Shown: one piece after another, positions 14,787-22,594 of the stretch
How positions within the stretch are numbered: position 1 is the first letter of the stretch
Layout: each line of letters opens with the position of its first letter
Source: an uncultured Novosphingobium sp.
Lineage (GTDB): Bacteria; Pseudomonadota; Alphaproteobacteria; Sphingomonadales; Sphingomonadaceae
Reading direction: 5' to 3'
DNA length: 24,381 nucleotides
Assembly (NCBI GenBank): GCA_937996535.1
Contig: CALKVF010000112.1
Coordinates: forward strand, 1 to 24,381
Program-made: the position numbers and the translations under genes
The notes under the pieces: model-generated
Databases searched by the model: none
What the model saw: only the letters and a program-made list of their open reading frames with translations
What the model was told of the DNA's origin: nothing

Positions 14787-15641
14787 TCACCGCCCGGGCG
14801 GGCGGCCGTTCATTTGCTTGAGATAGGCACTGTCGGCCGAAAGGATAAGGGTGGCGCGGTCCCGCCGGGTGGGATCGGCCAGCATCGTCTCGTAGCTGTT
14901 CATCGCGCGGTAGAAATCGTAGAATTCGGGATCGCGCGATGCGCTGGCGCCGATGATCCGCGCGGCCTCGACTTCGGCTTCGGAGCGGATCTGCATCGCC
15001 TGCTGCACGCCTTCATCACCGGTGGACAGGGCCAGCGCCTCGCGCTCGTCTTTCATTCGGGCCAGCGCGGCTTGCTGGGCGGCTTCGGGCAGGGTCACCC
15101 GCTGCACCCTGAGATCGACCACCTGCACGCCATAGACGCGGGCGCGGGTGTCAAGCGCGGCGCGCAGCCGCGCCCAGGCTCCGCCGCTGCCGGGCAGCGC
15201 GACATGGGCGGCATCGATCCGGGCAAATTCGGCCCGGGCCAGCGCCGGGAGCAGCGCGGCCAGCTGGGCATTGAGGCCGTCCTGATCGCCCGCGGTGCGC
15301 ACCGCCCGCACCGGATCGATGATCCGGTACTTGCCCGAAAGATCAAGGTTGAAGGCTTGCTGGTCACTGCTGCGCACCGCCAGCGCGGGCACGGCCAGGC
15401 CGACCAGTCCGCGATCGAGCCGCACGACCCGTTCGAGCACCGGGACATGGGCGATCAGCCCCGCGCCGTGGCTGGCGGCCACCGGGCCGGGGCTGAAGTG
15501 GTTGACCATGCGATCGGGCTTGCCCATCCGCAGCACCACCGCCTGCTGGTCATCCGCGACCACGCCGACCGCCGAGAGCGTCACCAGGCCGATCCCGGCC
15601 AGCGCCAGAACCGCGCCGCGCAGCGAGAGAAACCGCGCCAC
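14787..15641 (-). CDS. hflC: HflC, membrane protease modulator
   Basis: This 284-residue SPFH/band-7 protein forms the HflKC complex with HflK and regulates the FtsH protease in the inner membrane. It has an N-terminal membrane segment at about 7-28 (LRGAVLALAGIGLVTLSAVGVV). The SPFH domain follows, with DDQQAVVLRMGKP near the start and GVQVVDLRVQRVTLPEAAQ before a coiled region rich in charged residues. The C-terminal YDFYRAMNSYE and LILSADSAYLKQM are HflC marks. It starts with GTG two bases after the hflK stop and is therefore coupled to it. The stop lies 101 bases before the chosen start of the protease gene. Confidence 0.93.
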   Translation of the reverse strand: MARFLSLRGAVLALAGIGLVTLSAVGVVADDQQAVVLRMGKPDRMVNHFSPGPVAASHGAGLIAHVPVLERVVRLDRGLVGLAVPALAVRSSDQQAFNLDLSGKYRIIDPVRAVRTAGDQDGLNAQLAALLPALARAEFARIDAAHVALPGSGGAWARLRAALDTRARVYGVQVVDLRVQRVTLPEAAQQAALARMKDEREALALSTGDEGVQQAMQIRSEAEVEAARIIGASASRDPEFYDFYRAMNSYETMLADPTRRDRATLILSADSAYLKQMNGRPPGR

Positions 15642-15643
15642 GG

Positions 15644-16708
15644 TTATTGCCCCGCCTTGGGAGCAGCGGGCGCAGGCGCTGCGGGGGCAGCGGGTTCCTT
15701 GGCGGCGGGCAGGACGACCTGCGCCGCGCCATTGCCGCCGATCACGACATGGGAATTGTTGGCGATCACGCGCTCCATCGTCTCGTAATACATCCGCTTG
15801 CGGGTGATTTCGGGCGCGGCGAGGTATTGCTGGTAGATCCGGTCAAAATCCTGGGCTTCGGCGCGCGCGTTGTTGAGCGTTCGGGCGGACCATTCCTCGG
15901 CCTTTTCGCGGTGATCGCGGGCCTCGCTGCGGGCAGTCGCGGCCTTGGCGAACAATTCGGCGAGCTGGGCCGGCGGGTTGGCCTGGTCGATCTCGACCGC
16001 CTCGATCCGGACCCCGGCGTGCCAGGCGTCAAGCGCGGCCTGGCTGCGGGCCTGAACCCGCCGGGCCACGGCCGTGCGGGCGCTGCCATCCCACACCGCG
16101 TCAAAGTTTTCTTCGGCAATGGCGGCGCGCATTTCGGCTTCGGCCAGATCGCGCAGCGCCGCCTCGGGCGCGGCCAGGGCGCTTGCAAAGGCGCGCGGAT
16201 CGGCGATCGTCCAGCGCAGCTTGAAACCCAAGTCGAGCAATTGGCCATCGCGGGTCGGCATCGGCGCGGCGCCGCCCTGATCGGGGAACGCCAGCACTTG
16301 CGCCATGCCGACCGGATAGGTGCTCACCGTTTCGAGCGGCCAGGGCAGGGTCGCGCCCAGCCCCGGGCCCAGCGTGCGGGTATGGCGCCCCAGGGTCGAA
16401 ACCAGCCCTGCCTCGCCCTGCTTGATCGTGTGCAGCGAGGAGGAAAGCAGCCCGCTCAGCACCAGCCCGGCGGTGAGCCACGCCAGCCAGCCGCCGGGCA
16501 GCTTGCCGCCGAGCGCAGAGAGGCCGCTGCGGCGCGGGCGCAGCAGATCGTCGATTGCGGCGCCGCGGCGCTGCGGGGCGGCATCGTCTTGCGGGATCAG
16601 CCAGGGATTGGCGACAACGCGCGCGGGTTCGGCAGGCGCGGGGCTGCGTTCGGCCGGGGCGGCCTCACCGCTGTCCTTGTCGGTCCAGGGGCTCTCGTCC
16701 TTGCTCAT
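15644..16708 (-). CDS. hflK: HflK, membrane protease modulator
   Basis: This 354-residue partner of HflC has a long proline- and acid-rich cytoplasmic N terminus (about 1-70, with SPWTDKDSGE and ANPWLIPQDD). One membrane segment follows at about 74-92 (WLAWLTAGLVLSGLLSSSLH), then an SPFH/band-7 domain. The region EIDQANPPAQLAELFAKAATARSEARDHREKAEEW is the usual HflK coiled-coil entry, and RMYYETMERVIANNSHVVIGG closes the domain. The last 25 residues are alanine-proline repeats. The ATG at 16708 starts the known MSKDESPW-type N terminus; the open frame runs 41 codons further upstream into the intergenic region without support. It is the first gene of hflK-hflC-degP. Confidence 0.94.
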   Translation of the reverse strand: MSKDESPWTDKDSGEAAPAERSPAPAEPARVVANPWLIPQDDAAPQRRGAAIDDLLRPRRSGLSALGGKLPGGWLAWLTAGLVLSGLLSSSLHTIKQGEAGLVSTLGRHTRTLGPGLGATLPWPLETVSTYPVGMAQVLAFPDQGGAAPMPTRDGQLLDLGFKLRWTIADPRAFASALAAPEAALRDLAEAEMRAAIAEENFDAVWDGSARTAVARRVQARSQAALDAWHAGVRIEAVEIDQANPPAQLAELFAKAATARSEARDHREKAEEWSARTLNNARAEAQDFDRIYQQYLAAPEITRKRMYYETMERVIANNSHVVIGGNGAAQVVLPAAKEPAAPAAPAPAAPKAGQ

Positions 16709-16845
16709 CGCGCGGCCATCATCGGCGGGAAACTGCCCTTTGCTGTCATCGGTTGCACTATAGGTGCGCAATCCTGACAAAAATAGTCCGCGCTTCGGCT
16801 TTTTCCTTGCTAGGGGAGCGCAGGATATCAACCCGGAGCTTTCTC
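16709..16845. promoter_or_regulatory. Divergent promoter region between hflK and mrp
   Basis: This 137-base gap serves two divergent operons. It contains an inverted repeat TTGCAC-TATAG-GTGCGCAA at 16753-16769, with a perfect GCAC/GTGC core, and a neighbouring AT-rich stretch at 16778-16786. A GGAG at 16835-16838 precedes the TTG start of mrp by seven bases. The repeat could be an operator or the overlap of the two promoters. No consensus promoter was clear. Confidence 0.35.
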
Positions 16846-17814
16846 TTGTCCGCCACGCCCGATTCCGCCGCCCTTGAGGCCCTGCTTCCTCCCGCGCTGC
16901 GCGAGCGCCTGCAATCGCTCAAGGTGACCGAAGCTGGGGTGGCCGTGGTGGTGCTTGACGCCTCGGGACTGGCCGGGGACGAGCGCGATGCGCTTGAAGC
17001 CGCGGTGCAAGAAGCACTGGCCGGCGCGGCAAGCGAAGTGCGCGTGGCGATGATGGCTGACAAGCCCCAGCGCCGGCTGATTGCGGTCGGCTCGGGCAAG
17101 GGCGGGGTGGGCAAGTCCACCGTTTCGGCCAACCTCGCGGTCGCGCTGGCGCGGATGGGACGCAAGGTCGGCCTGGTCGATGCCGACATCTATGGCCCCT
17201 CGCAGCCGCATCTTCTTGGCAATGTCGGGATCAAGCCCAAGGCGCGCGACAACAAGCTGGTCCCTGTGCCCAGCGAATGGGGCGTGCCGGTGCTGTCGAT
17301 GGGCCACCTGATCGAGCCGGGCAAGGCGATCGCTTGGCGCGGGCCGATGGCCGGCAATGCGCTGGGCCAGCTGATCGACGCCGAATGGGGCGCGGTCGAT
17401 ACGATCATCGTCGACCTGCCGCCGGGCACCGGCGATGTGCAGCTGACCATGCTCCAACGCTACAAGCCCGCCGGCGCGGTGATCGTCTCGACCCCGCAGG
17501 ATCTGGCGCTGATCGATGCCAAGCGTGCGATGCAGCTGTTTGACGTGGGCCAGGTGCCGGTGATCGGGCTGGTGGAGAACATGGCCGGCTATGCCTGCCC
17601 GCACTGCGGCGAAGTGTCCGATCCGTTCGGCCAGGGCGGGACCGAGGCGGCGGCGCGCGAACTGGGCCATGCCTTCCTCGGGCGGATCCCGCTCGACATG
17701 GCGATCCGCACCGCCAGCGATGCCGGGACGCCGCCGGCAGCCGGCGATGGGCCGCAGGCTGAAGCCTTTGCCGCGCTTGCCCAGGCGGTGGCGGATTGGC
17801 TGGATCGCGCCTGA
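16846..17814 (+). CDS. mrp: Mrp/ApbC family iron-sulfur cluster carrier ATPase
   Basis: This 322-residue cytoplasmic P-loop protein binds and transfers Fe-S clusters to target enzymes. A short N-terminal MIP18/DUF59-like segment covers about 1-65. The deviant Walker A motif GSGKGGVGKST is at residues 82-92. The DIYGPSQPHLLG and DLPPGTGDVQLT blocks are present, and the cluster-binding CPHC is at 251-254. The start is a TTG at 16846, because GGAG sits seven bases upstream and the N terminus MSATPDSAALEALLPPALRERL then matches a normal domain start; the next ATG would remove the whole first domain. The stop overlaps the next start by one base (TGATG). Its operon partners include a cofactor enzyme and ferrochelatase. 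Confidence 0.93.
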   Translation: MSATPDSAALEALLPPALRERLQSLKVTEAGVAVVVLDASGLAGDERDALEAAVQEALAGAASEVRVAMMADKPQRRLIAVGSGKGGVGKSTVSANLAVALARMGRKVGLVDADIYGPSQPHLLGNVGIKPKARDNKLVPVPSEWGVPVLSMGHLIEPGKAIAWRGPMAGNALGQLIDAEWGAVDTIIVDLPPGTGDVQLTMLQRYKPAGAVIVSTPQDLALIDAKRAMQLFDVGQVPVIGLVENMAGYACPHCGEVSDPFGQGGTEAAARELGHAFLGRIPLDMAIRTASDAGTPPAAGDGPQAEAFAALAQAVADWLDRA

Positions 17815-20081
17815 TGGCACCCACCCGGCGCGAGATCCTGCTGGGCGCCGGGGCGGCGGGCGGGTTGCTCGTCGCCTGGGCGCTGACCCCGCGCCGGTTC
17901 ACCCCGCCGCTTGAACCGGGCAAGGGCGAATATGCCTTCGATGCCTGGCTCAAGATCGGCAAGGACGGGGTGGTTACCGTGGCGGTGCCCGAGGCCGAGC
18001 TGGGGCAGGGGATCACCACGCTGATCCCGCAGATCGTGGCCCATGAACTGGGCGCGGACTGGCAGCAGATCGCAGTCGAACCCGCGCCGGTCAGTGGGGC
18101 CTATGCCAATGCCGTGCTGGCGGAGCACTGGTCGACCCTGTGGATGCCCTTTGCCGCCGGACTGGCTGAAGCCCCGGATTCGCTCGCCGCGCGCCGCTTT
18201 GCCGAACATGAGGCATTCACCGTCACCGCCGATGGCACGTCGCTGGCGGCGCACGAAGGCGCCGCGCGCGCCGCTGCGGCTGCTGCCCGCGCGATGCTGG
18301 CGATGGCCGCGGCCCGGCGCTGGAACGCCGCCTGGGAAGAGTGCGAGGCGCAGGGCGGGTTCATCGTCCACGGGGACAAGCGCCTGCGCTTTGCAGAACT
18401 GGTCGATGAGGCCGCGCGCTTCAAGGCGCCCGAGCCCCCGGTGCTGCGCGCCGATCCCCCGGCCGAGCGTCCGGGCGAAGTGCTGCCGGGGGGCAAGCTC
18501 GCCCGGCCCCGGCTCGATCTGCCGGCCAAGGTCGATGGCAGCGCGGTGTTTGCGGGCGATGTCCGCTTGCCGGGCATGGTCTTTGCCGCGATCCGCCATG
18601 CCCCCGTGGCCGAGGCCCGGCTGGTGAGCCACGATCCCGCCCCGGCCAAGGGCGTGGAAGGCCTGATCCAGCTGATCCCCGGCAAGACCTGGCTCGCCGC
18701 CGTGGCCAGCACCTGGTGGGCGGCCGAGCGCGCGCTGGGGCTGATCGCCCCGCGCTTTGATACCCAGGGCCGGGCCGATAGCGCCGCGCTCGATGCCGCC
18801 CTGCGCCACGGGCTGCGCTTTGGCCACGGTCACACGATCGCCAGCGCGGGCGATCCCGATGAGTGGCTGTCGGGCAGCTACGACCACGCCGCGCAATACC
18901 TGATCGCCCCGGCGCTCCACGCCACGCTCGAAACCGCCAGCGCCACCGCGCGACTGAGCAAGGGCAAGCTCGAACTGTGGGCGGCCAGCCAATCGCCCCA
19001 CGCCGCGCGCCGCGCCGCTGCCGATGCGCTGGGCATGGCGCTGGCCGATGTGGTGCTTTATCCCGTGCCTGCGGGCGGCAGCTTCGATGCCCGGCTGGAC
19101 AATCCCCATGTGGTCGAAGCCGCGCTGATCGCCAAGGCGGTGGGGCGCCCGGTCCAGCTCACCTGGTCGCGCTGGCAGGAGCAGCTTGCCACCCCGCCGC
19201 GTGCGCCGGCCGCCGCGCTGCTGGCCGCGCGCACCGCGCCCGATGGCTCGCTCAGTGCGCTCAAGGTGCGGCTCGCGATGCCGGGAACCGCGAACGAATT
19301 TGGTGCGCGGCTGTTCGGCAAGGACGATCCGCGCGCGGCGCTGGAACGGCAAGGCAGCACCGATCCGCTGACGCTTGCCGGGGCGGTCCCGCCCTATGGC
19401 ATTGCCCATATAGTGGTGCAGCACGTCCCCGTGGCCACTGCGCTCCCCACCGCGCGCCAGCGCGGCAATGGCGCGGCGCTGGGCTGTTTTGTGATCGAGA
19501 CGTTCATTGATGAGCTGGCCCGGCGCGCAGGCCGCGAGCCGCTGTCCTACCGCATGACCATGCTGGCCGAGGATCCGCGCCTCGCCGCCGTGCTGCAACG
19601 CGCAGCCACGCTGGCGCAGTGGGGCGGGGGCGTGGCCGGCAGCGGACAGGGGCTGGCGTGCCACCGCATGATCACAGCGGGGCGCGAAGGACGGATCGCG
19701 CTGGTTGCCAGCGCGCGGCGCGATGATCGCGGCATCCGGGTCGACAAGCTGACCGCGGTGGTCGACATCGGCCGGATCATCAACGTCGACATCGCCCGTC
19801 AGCAGATCGAAGGGGGCTTGATCTTCGGCATGGCTCTCGCCACCGGGGCGACCAGTGCCTATGCCGACGGCCTGCCGCTCACCGGGCGGCTGGGCCTGAT
19901 GGGGCTGCCCCTGTTGTCTGATTGCCCGGAGATCGAAGTGGAATTTGTCGAAAGTGCAGCCGATCCGTTTGATCCGGGCGAACTGGGCGTGGCCGTGGCC
20001 GCCCCGGCGATCGCCAATGCGCTTGTCGCTTCGGGCAGCGAGCCGCTGCGCAGTCTGCCGCTGACGATGGAGCAAGCCTGA
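17814..20081 (+). CDS. Xanthine dehydrogenase-family molybdopterin-binding subunit, IorB-like, with altered cofactor motifs
   Basis: This 755-residue protein resembles the large subunit of isoquinoline 1-oxidoreductase-type molybdenum hydroxylases. It has a twin-arginine signal (TRREILLGAGAAGGLLVAWAL), so export to the periplasm is likely. Recognisable family blocks are VPEAELGQGITTLIPQIVAHELG, LPAKVDGSAVFAGDVRLPGMVF, FVIETFIDELARRAG, VDIGRIINVDIARQQIEGGLIFGM and a C-terminal PGELGVAVAAPAIANALV with Glu723 at the catalytic position. Two cofactor motifs are weakened: the usual GGGFGRR reads GGSFDAR (421-427), and the block at 369-376 reads HATLETAS. No [2Fe-2S] small subunit is encoded beside it. 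It is coupled by one-base overlaps to mrp before and hemH after. Activity and substrate are unknown. Confidence 0.82.
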   Translation: MAPTRREILLGAGAAGGLLVAWALTPRRFTPPLEPGKGEYAFDAWLKIGKDGVVTVAVPEAELGQGITTLIPQIVAHELGADWQQIAVEPAPVSGAYANAVLAEHWSTLWMPFAAGLAEAPDSLAARRFAEHEAFTVTADGTSLAAHEGAARAAAAAARAMLAMAAARRWNAAWEECEAQGGFIVHGDKRLRFAELVDEAARFKAPEPPVLRADPPAERPGEVLPGGKLARPRLDLPAKVDGSAVFAGDVRLPGMVFAAIRHAPVAEARLVSHDPAPAKGVEGLIQLIPGKTWLAAVASTWWAAERALGLIAPRFDTQGRADSAALDAALRHGLRFGHGHTIASAGDPDEWLSGSYDHAAQYLIAPALHATLETASATARLSKGKLELWAASQSPHAARRAAADALGMALADVVLYPVPAGGSFDARLDNPHVVEAALIAKAVGRPVQLTWSRWQEQLATPPRAPAAALLAARTAPDGSLSALKVRLAMPGTANEFGARLFGKDDPRAALERQGSTDPLTLAGAVPPYGIAHIVVQHVPVATALPTARQRGNGAALGCFVIETFIDELARRAGREPLSYRMTMLAEDPRLAAVLQRAATLAQWGGGVAGSGQGLACHRMITAGREGRIALVASARRDDRGIRVDKLTAVVDIGRIINVDIARQQIEGGLIFGMALATGATSAYADGLPLTGRLGLMGLPLLSDCPEIEVEFVESAADPFDPGELGVAVAAPAIANALVASGSEPLRSLPLTMEQA

Positions 20082-21091
20082 TGCGCCCAGCCGATCATCC
20101 CGCGATTGCCCCCGCGCGTGTGGGCGTGCTGCTGGTCAACCTTGGCACGCCCGATGCGCCGACCCCCAAGGCGGTGCGCCGGTATCTCAAGGAATTCCTG
20201 TCCGATCCGCGCGTGGTCGAAGTGCCGCGCCTGATCTGGTGGCCGATCCTCAACGGGATCATCCTCAACACCCGGCCCAAGAAAAGCGCCCACGCCTATG
20301 CGCAGGTCTGGACCAACGATGGCTCGCCGCTGGCCGCGATCACCAAGGGTCAGGCCGAGGCGCTGCAGCAGCAACTGGGCAAGGACGTGCTGGTGCGCTG
20401 GGCGATGCGCTATGGCAATCCCGCGCTGGGCGCTGAAGTCCAGGCGCTCAAGGATGCCGGGTGCGAGCGGATCCTGATCTGCCCGCTCTATCCGCAATAT
20501 TCGGGCGCAACCAACGCCACCGTGATCGATGCGCTGGGCGCGCGGCTGGCCAAGATGCGCTGGCAGCCGGCGCTGCGCACCCTGCCGCCCTATTACGACG
20601 ATCCGCAGCACATCGCCGCGCTGCGCACCGATCTGGCGCGTCAGCTTGATGGTCTGTCCTTCCGCCCCGAAGTGCTGCTGCTCTCGTTCCACGGGATGCC
20701 CGAGCGGACCTTGCACCTGGGCGATCCCTATCACTGTCAGTGCCGCAAGACCGCGCGCCTGCTGGCCGAGGCGCTGGCCCCTGCCTATCCCGATCTTCGG
20801 ATCGAAGTCAGCTTCCAGTCGCGCTTTGGCCGGGCCAAGTGGCTTGAGCCCGCGACCGATGCCGTGCTGGCCGCCGAAGCCAAGGCTGGCACCCGCCGTC
20901 TGGCGATTGCCGCGCCCGGCTTTTCGGCCGATTGCCTTGAAACCCGCGAGGAACTGGCAATCCGCGGGCGGGAACAATTCCTCGAAGCGGGCGGGGCAGA
21001 CTATGCCGCGCTCGATTGCCTCAACACCTCGCCCGCCGGCATGGCGATGCTCGAAGCGCTGGTGCGCCGCGAGCTCGCGGGGTGGATCTGA
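20081..21091 (+). CDS. hemH: Ferrochelatase (HemH)
   Basis: This 336-residue enzyme inserts iron into protoporphyrin IX, the last step of protoheme synthesis. It shows VGVLLVNLGTPDAPTPKAVRRYLKEFLSDPRV at the N terminus, CPLYPQYSGATNA, the metal-site histidine His204 in LLSFHGMPERTL, and Glu287 in APGFSADCLETREEL. The DPYHCQC and SFQSRFGRAKWLEP blocks are typical of proteobacterial enzymes. Length is normal. The ATG overlaps the stop of the preceding gene by one base. Its place in an operon with the Fe-S carrier Mrp suggests a cofactor-assembly theme, though the upstream molybdoenzyme-like gene is not a known heme gene. Confidence 0.97.
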   Translation: MRPADHPAIAPARVGVLLVNLGTPDAPTPKAVRRYLKEFLSDPRVVEVPRLIWWPILNGIILNTRPKKSAHAYAQVWTNDGSPLAAITKGQAEALQQQLGKDVLVRWAMRYGNPALGAEVQALKDAGCERILICPLYPQYSGATNATVIDALGARLAKMRWQPALRTLPPYYDDPQHIAALRTDLARQLDGLSFRPEVLLLSFHGMPERTLHLGDPYHCQCRKTARLLAEALAPAYPDLRIEVSFQSRFGRAKWLEPATDAVLAAEAKAGTRRLAIAAPGFSADCLETREELAIRGREQFLEAGGADYAALDCLNTSPAGMAMLEALVRRELAGWI

Positions 21092-21113
21092 TCTTGATGG
21101 GAGAGTGATAACA

Positions 21114-22241
21114 ATGCCCGGTCTCAACCCCGCTATCGATCCCGATGGCCTGCTCGAATTCTCGGTGGTGTTCACCGACCGCTCGCTCAACCACATGAGC
21201 CAGACCTTCCAGCAGGTGATGCGCGACATCCACGCGACGCTTGCCGATGTCTACAAGGCCGAGCGCGTGGCCGTGGTGCCGGGCGGCGGCTCCTATGCGA
21301 TGGAAGCGGTCGTGCGGCAGTTTGCCACTGGCAAGCGCGTGATGGTTATCCGCAACGGGTTCTTCTCCTATCGCTGGACCCAGATCTTCGAAGCCGGGGC
21401 GATCCCGGCGCAGGAAACCGTGCTCAAGGCCCGGCGCATCGGCGATGGGCCGACCGCGCCTTTCGCCCCGGTCCCGGTGGAAGAGGCCGTGGCCGCGATC
21501 CGCGCTGAAAAGCCCGAAGTGGTCTTTGCCCCGCACGTTGAAACCGCCAGCGGGATCATCCTGCCCGATGCCTATATCAAGGCGCTGGCCGATGCCGTGC
21601 ACGAGGTTGGCGGGCTGTTCGTGCTCGATTGCGTGGCCTCGGGCTGCGTCTGGGTCGACATGCAGGCGCTCGGCGTCGACGTGCTGATCTCGGCCCCGCA
21701 AAAGGGCTGGTCGGCCAGCCCCTGCGCCGGGCTGGTGATGCTCAATGCTACTGCCCTCGAAGCCTGCCGTGCGGCCAAGTCTACCAGCTTTGCGATCGAC
21801 CTGGGCAAGTGGGTGACGATCATGGAAGCCTATCTCTCGGGCGGCCATGCCTATCACGCGACCATGCCGACCGACGCGCTGGTCGGCTTCCGCGATGCCA
21901 TGCTCGAAACCAAGGCGGCCGGGTTTGAAACCCTGCGCGCCGCGCAGTGGGAACAGGGCAACGCCGTGCGCGCGATGCTGGCCGCCAAGGGCGTGCAGTC
22001 GGTGGCCGCCGACGGCTTTGCCGCGCCGGGCGTGGTGGTATGCTACACCGCCGATCCCGACGTGCAGAACGGCAAGAAATTTGCCGCGCTGGGCTATCAG
22101 ATCGCCGCGGGCGTGCCGCTGATGGTGGATGAGGGCGTGGACTACAAAAGCTTCCGTATCGGCCTGTTCGGGCTCGACAAGCTGCTCGACGTTCCGGCCA
22201 GCCTTGCGCGGCTTAAAACCGCGTTTGACGCTGTCCTCTAA
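21114..22241 (+). CDS. Class V aminotransferase (alanine/serine-glyoxylate aminotransferase-like)
   Basis: This 375-residue pyridoxal-phosphate enzyme has the fold-type I layout of the serine- or alanine-glyoxylate aminotransferase group. The cofactor lysine is Lys197 in SAPQKGWSASPCAG. The VVPGGGSYAMEAVVRQFATGKRV block near the N terminus, VFAPHVETASGIILPDAY, and VDEGVDYKSFRIGLFGLDKL near the C terminus fit that family. A GGGAGAG ribosome site lies about eight to ten bases before the ATG, 22 bases after hemH on the same strand, so it is probably the last gene of the mrp operon. Its substrate pair cannot be told from sequence. No terminator was seen directly after it, and the next gene converges with a 13-base gap. 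Confidence 0.92.
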   Translation: MPGLNPAIDPDGLLEFSVVFTDRSLNHMSQTFQQVMRDIHATLADVYKAERVAVVPGGGSYAMEAVVRQFATGKRVMVIRNGFFSYRWTQIFEAGAIPAQETVLKARRIGDGPTAPFAPVPVEEAVAAIRAEKPEVVFAPHVETASGIILPDAYIKALADAVHEVGGLFVLDCVASGCVWVDMQALGVDVLISAPQKGWSASPCAGLVMLNATALEACRAAKSTSFAIDLGKWVTIMEAYLSGGHAYHATMPTDALVGFRDAMLETKAAGFETLRAAQWEQGNAVRAMLAAKGVQSVAADGFAAPGVVVCYTADPDVQNGKKFAALGYQIAAGVPLMVDEGVDYKSFRIGLFGLDKLLDVPASLARLKTAFDAVL

Positions 22242-22254
22242 CGCTCGGCGTTAC

Positions 22255-22434
22255 TTAGAAGTCGACCGCGATCCCGTTCTTCACCCAGTCGCCATAGCGG
22301 GTGGGTGACAGACCGGCGGGATCGGCCGGGGCCTCGCCGTCCTGCGCCGCGTCGCGGGGCTGGGGCGCGGGTTCGTTCGTCCAATGCGCGGGCTTGGTGA
22401 AGGGCTGGGGGCGCTGGGTGGCACGCTGGGTCAT
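22255..22434 (-). CDS. Small DUF1674 (SDHAF4-like) protein
   Basis: This 59-residue protein starts MTQRATQRPQPFTKPAHW, has a proline- and acid-rich middle, and ends with PTRYGDWVKNGIAVDF. The C-terminal RYGDW-x-K-x-GI-x-DF is the DUF1674 signature, found in alphaproteobacteria and in the mitochondrial SDHAF4 proteins that help assemble flavinylated succinate dehydrogenase. The gene is too short for many gene finders. An AAGGA ribosome site five bases before the ATG supports it. It converges with the aminotransferase and diverges from rsmB. A role in succinate dehydrogenase assembly is an inference from the family; no sdh genes are in the window. Confidence 0.85.
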   Translation of the reverse strand: MTQRATQRPQPFTKPAHWTNEPAPQPRDAAQDGEAPADPAGLSPTRYGDWVKNGIAVDF

Positions 22435-22474
22435 GCCTGTCCTTTGCTCCCGCTGGCCCTGAAAGGCAATCGGG

Positions 22475-22523
22475 TCTCGCGCGCTGCTGGTGTTGATGGG
22501 ATCAAAACCAGCAGCGCTCGAGA
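22475..22523. other. Long hairpin in the intergenic region before rsmB
   Basis: TCTCGCGCGCTGCTGGT at 22475-22491 pairs with ACCAGCAGCGCTCGAGA at 22507-22523, with 16 of 17 positions matched and a 15-base loop. The position is 72 bases upstream of rsmB and 41 bases upstream of the DUF1674 start on the other strand. It may be a terminator for transcripts from the aminotransferase side, or a leader structure. A moderately T-rich stretch follows on the plus strand. Confidence 0.6.
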
Positions 22524-22536
22524 TTGCTTGTTGTCC

Positions 22537-22580
22537 GCGATTTCCGAGCCGTTCGGTGTTTCCACCTCACTCGAAATCGC
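22537..22580 (+). other. Second hairpin in the rsmB leader
   Basis: GCGATTTCCGAG at 22537-22548 pairs with CTCGAAATCGC at 22570-22580, with one bulged base and a 21-base loop. It ends four bases before the AGGGGG ribosome site of rsmB (22584-22589). It could affect translation start if it is within the transcript. The transcription start is unknown. Confidence 0.5.
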
Positions 22581-22594
22581 GCTAGGGGGCAGCG

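Noticed and set aside
14686..14790. N-terminal extension of the Do/DegP protease to the GTG at 14790
   Set aside because: It would add 35 residues in front of a normal signal peptide and overlap the hflC stop. The GTG at 14685 gives a standard exported protein.
16793..16840. Possible terminator (a GC-rich run followed by TTTTT) in the hflK-mrp gap
   Set aside because: The T-run is preceded by no strong stem; the only pairing (GCGCTTC with GGAGCGC) spans a wide loop and has a mismatch. It lies between divergent starts, where a terminator is not expected.
17589..20075. Minus-strand open frame of 828 codons opposite the molybdopterin-type gene
   Set aside because: It covers the whole opposite strand of an evident gene and part of mrp. 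Its low-complexity Arg/Gly/His/Gln-rich translation has no known motif. This is typical of antisense frames in GC-rich genomes.
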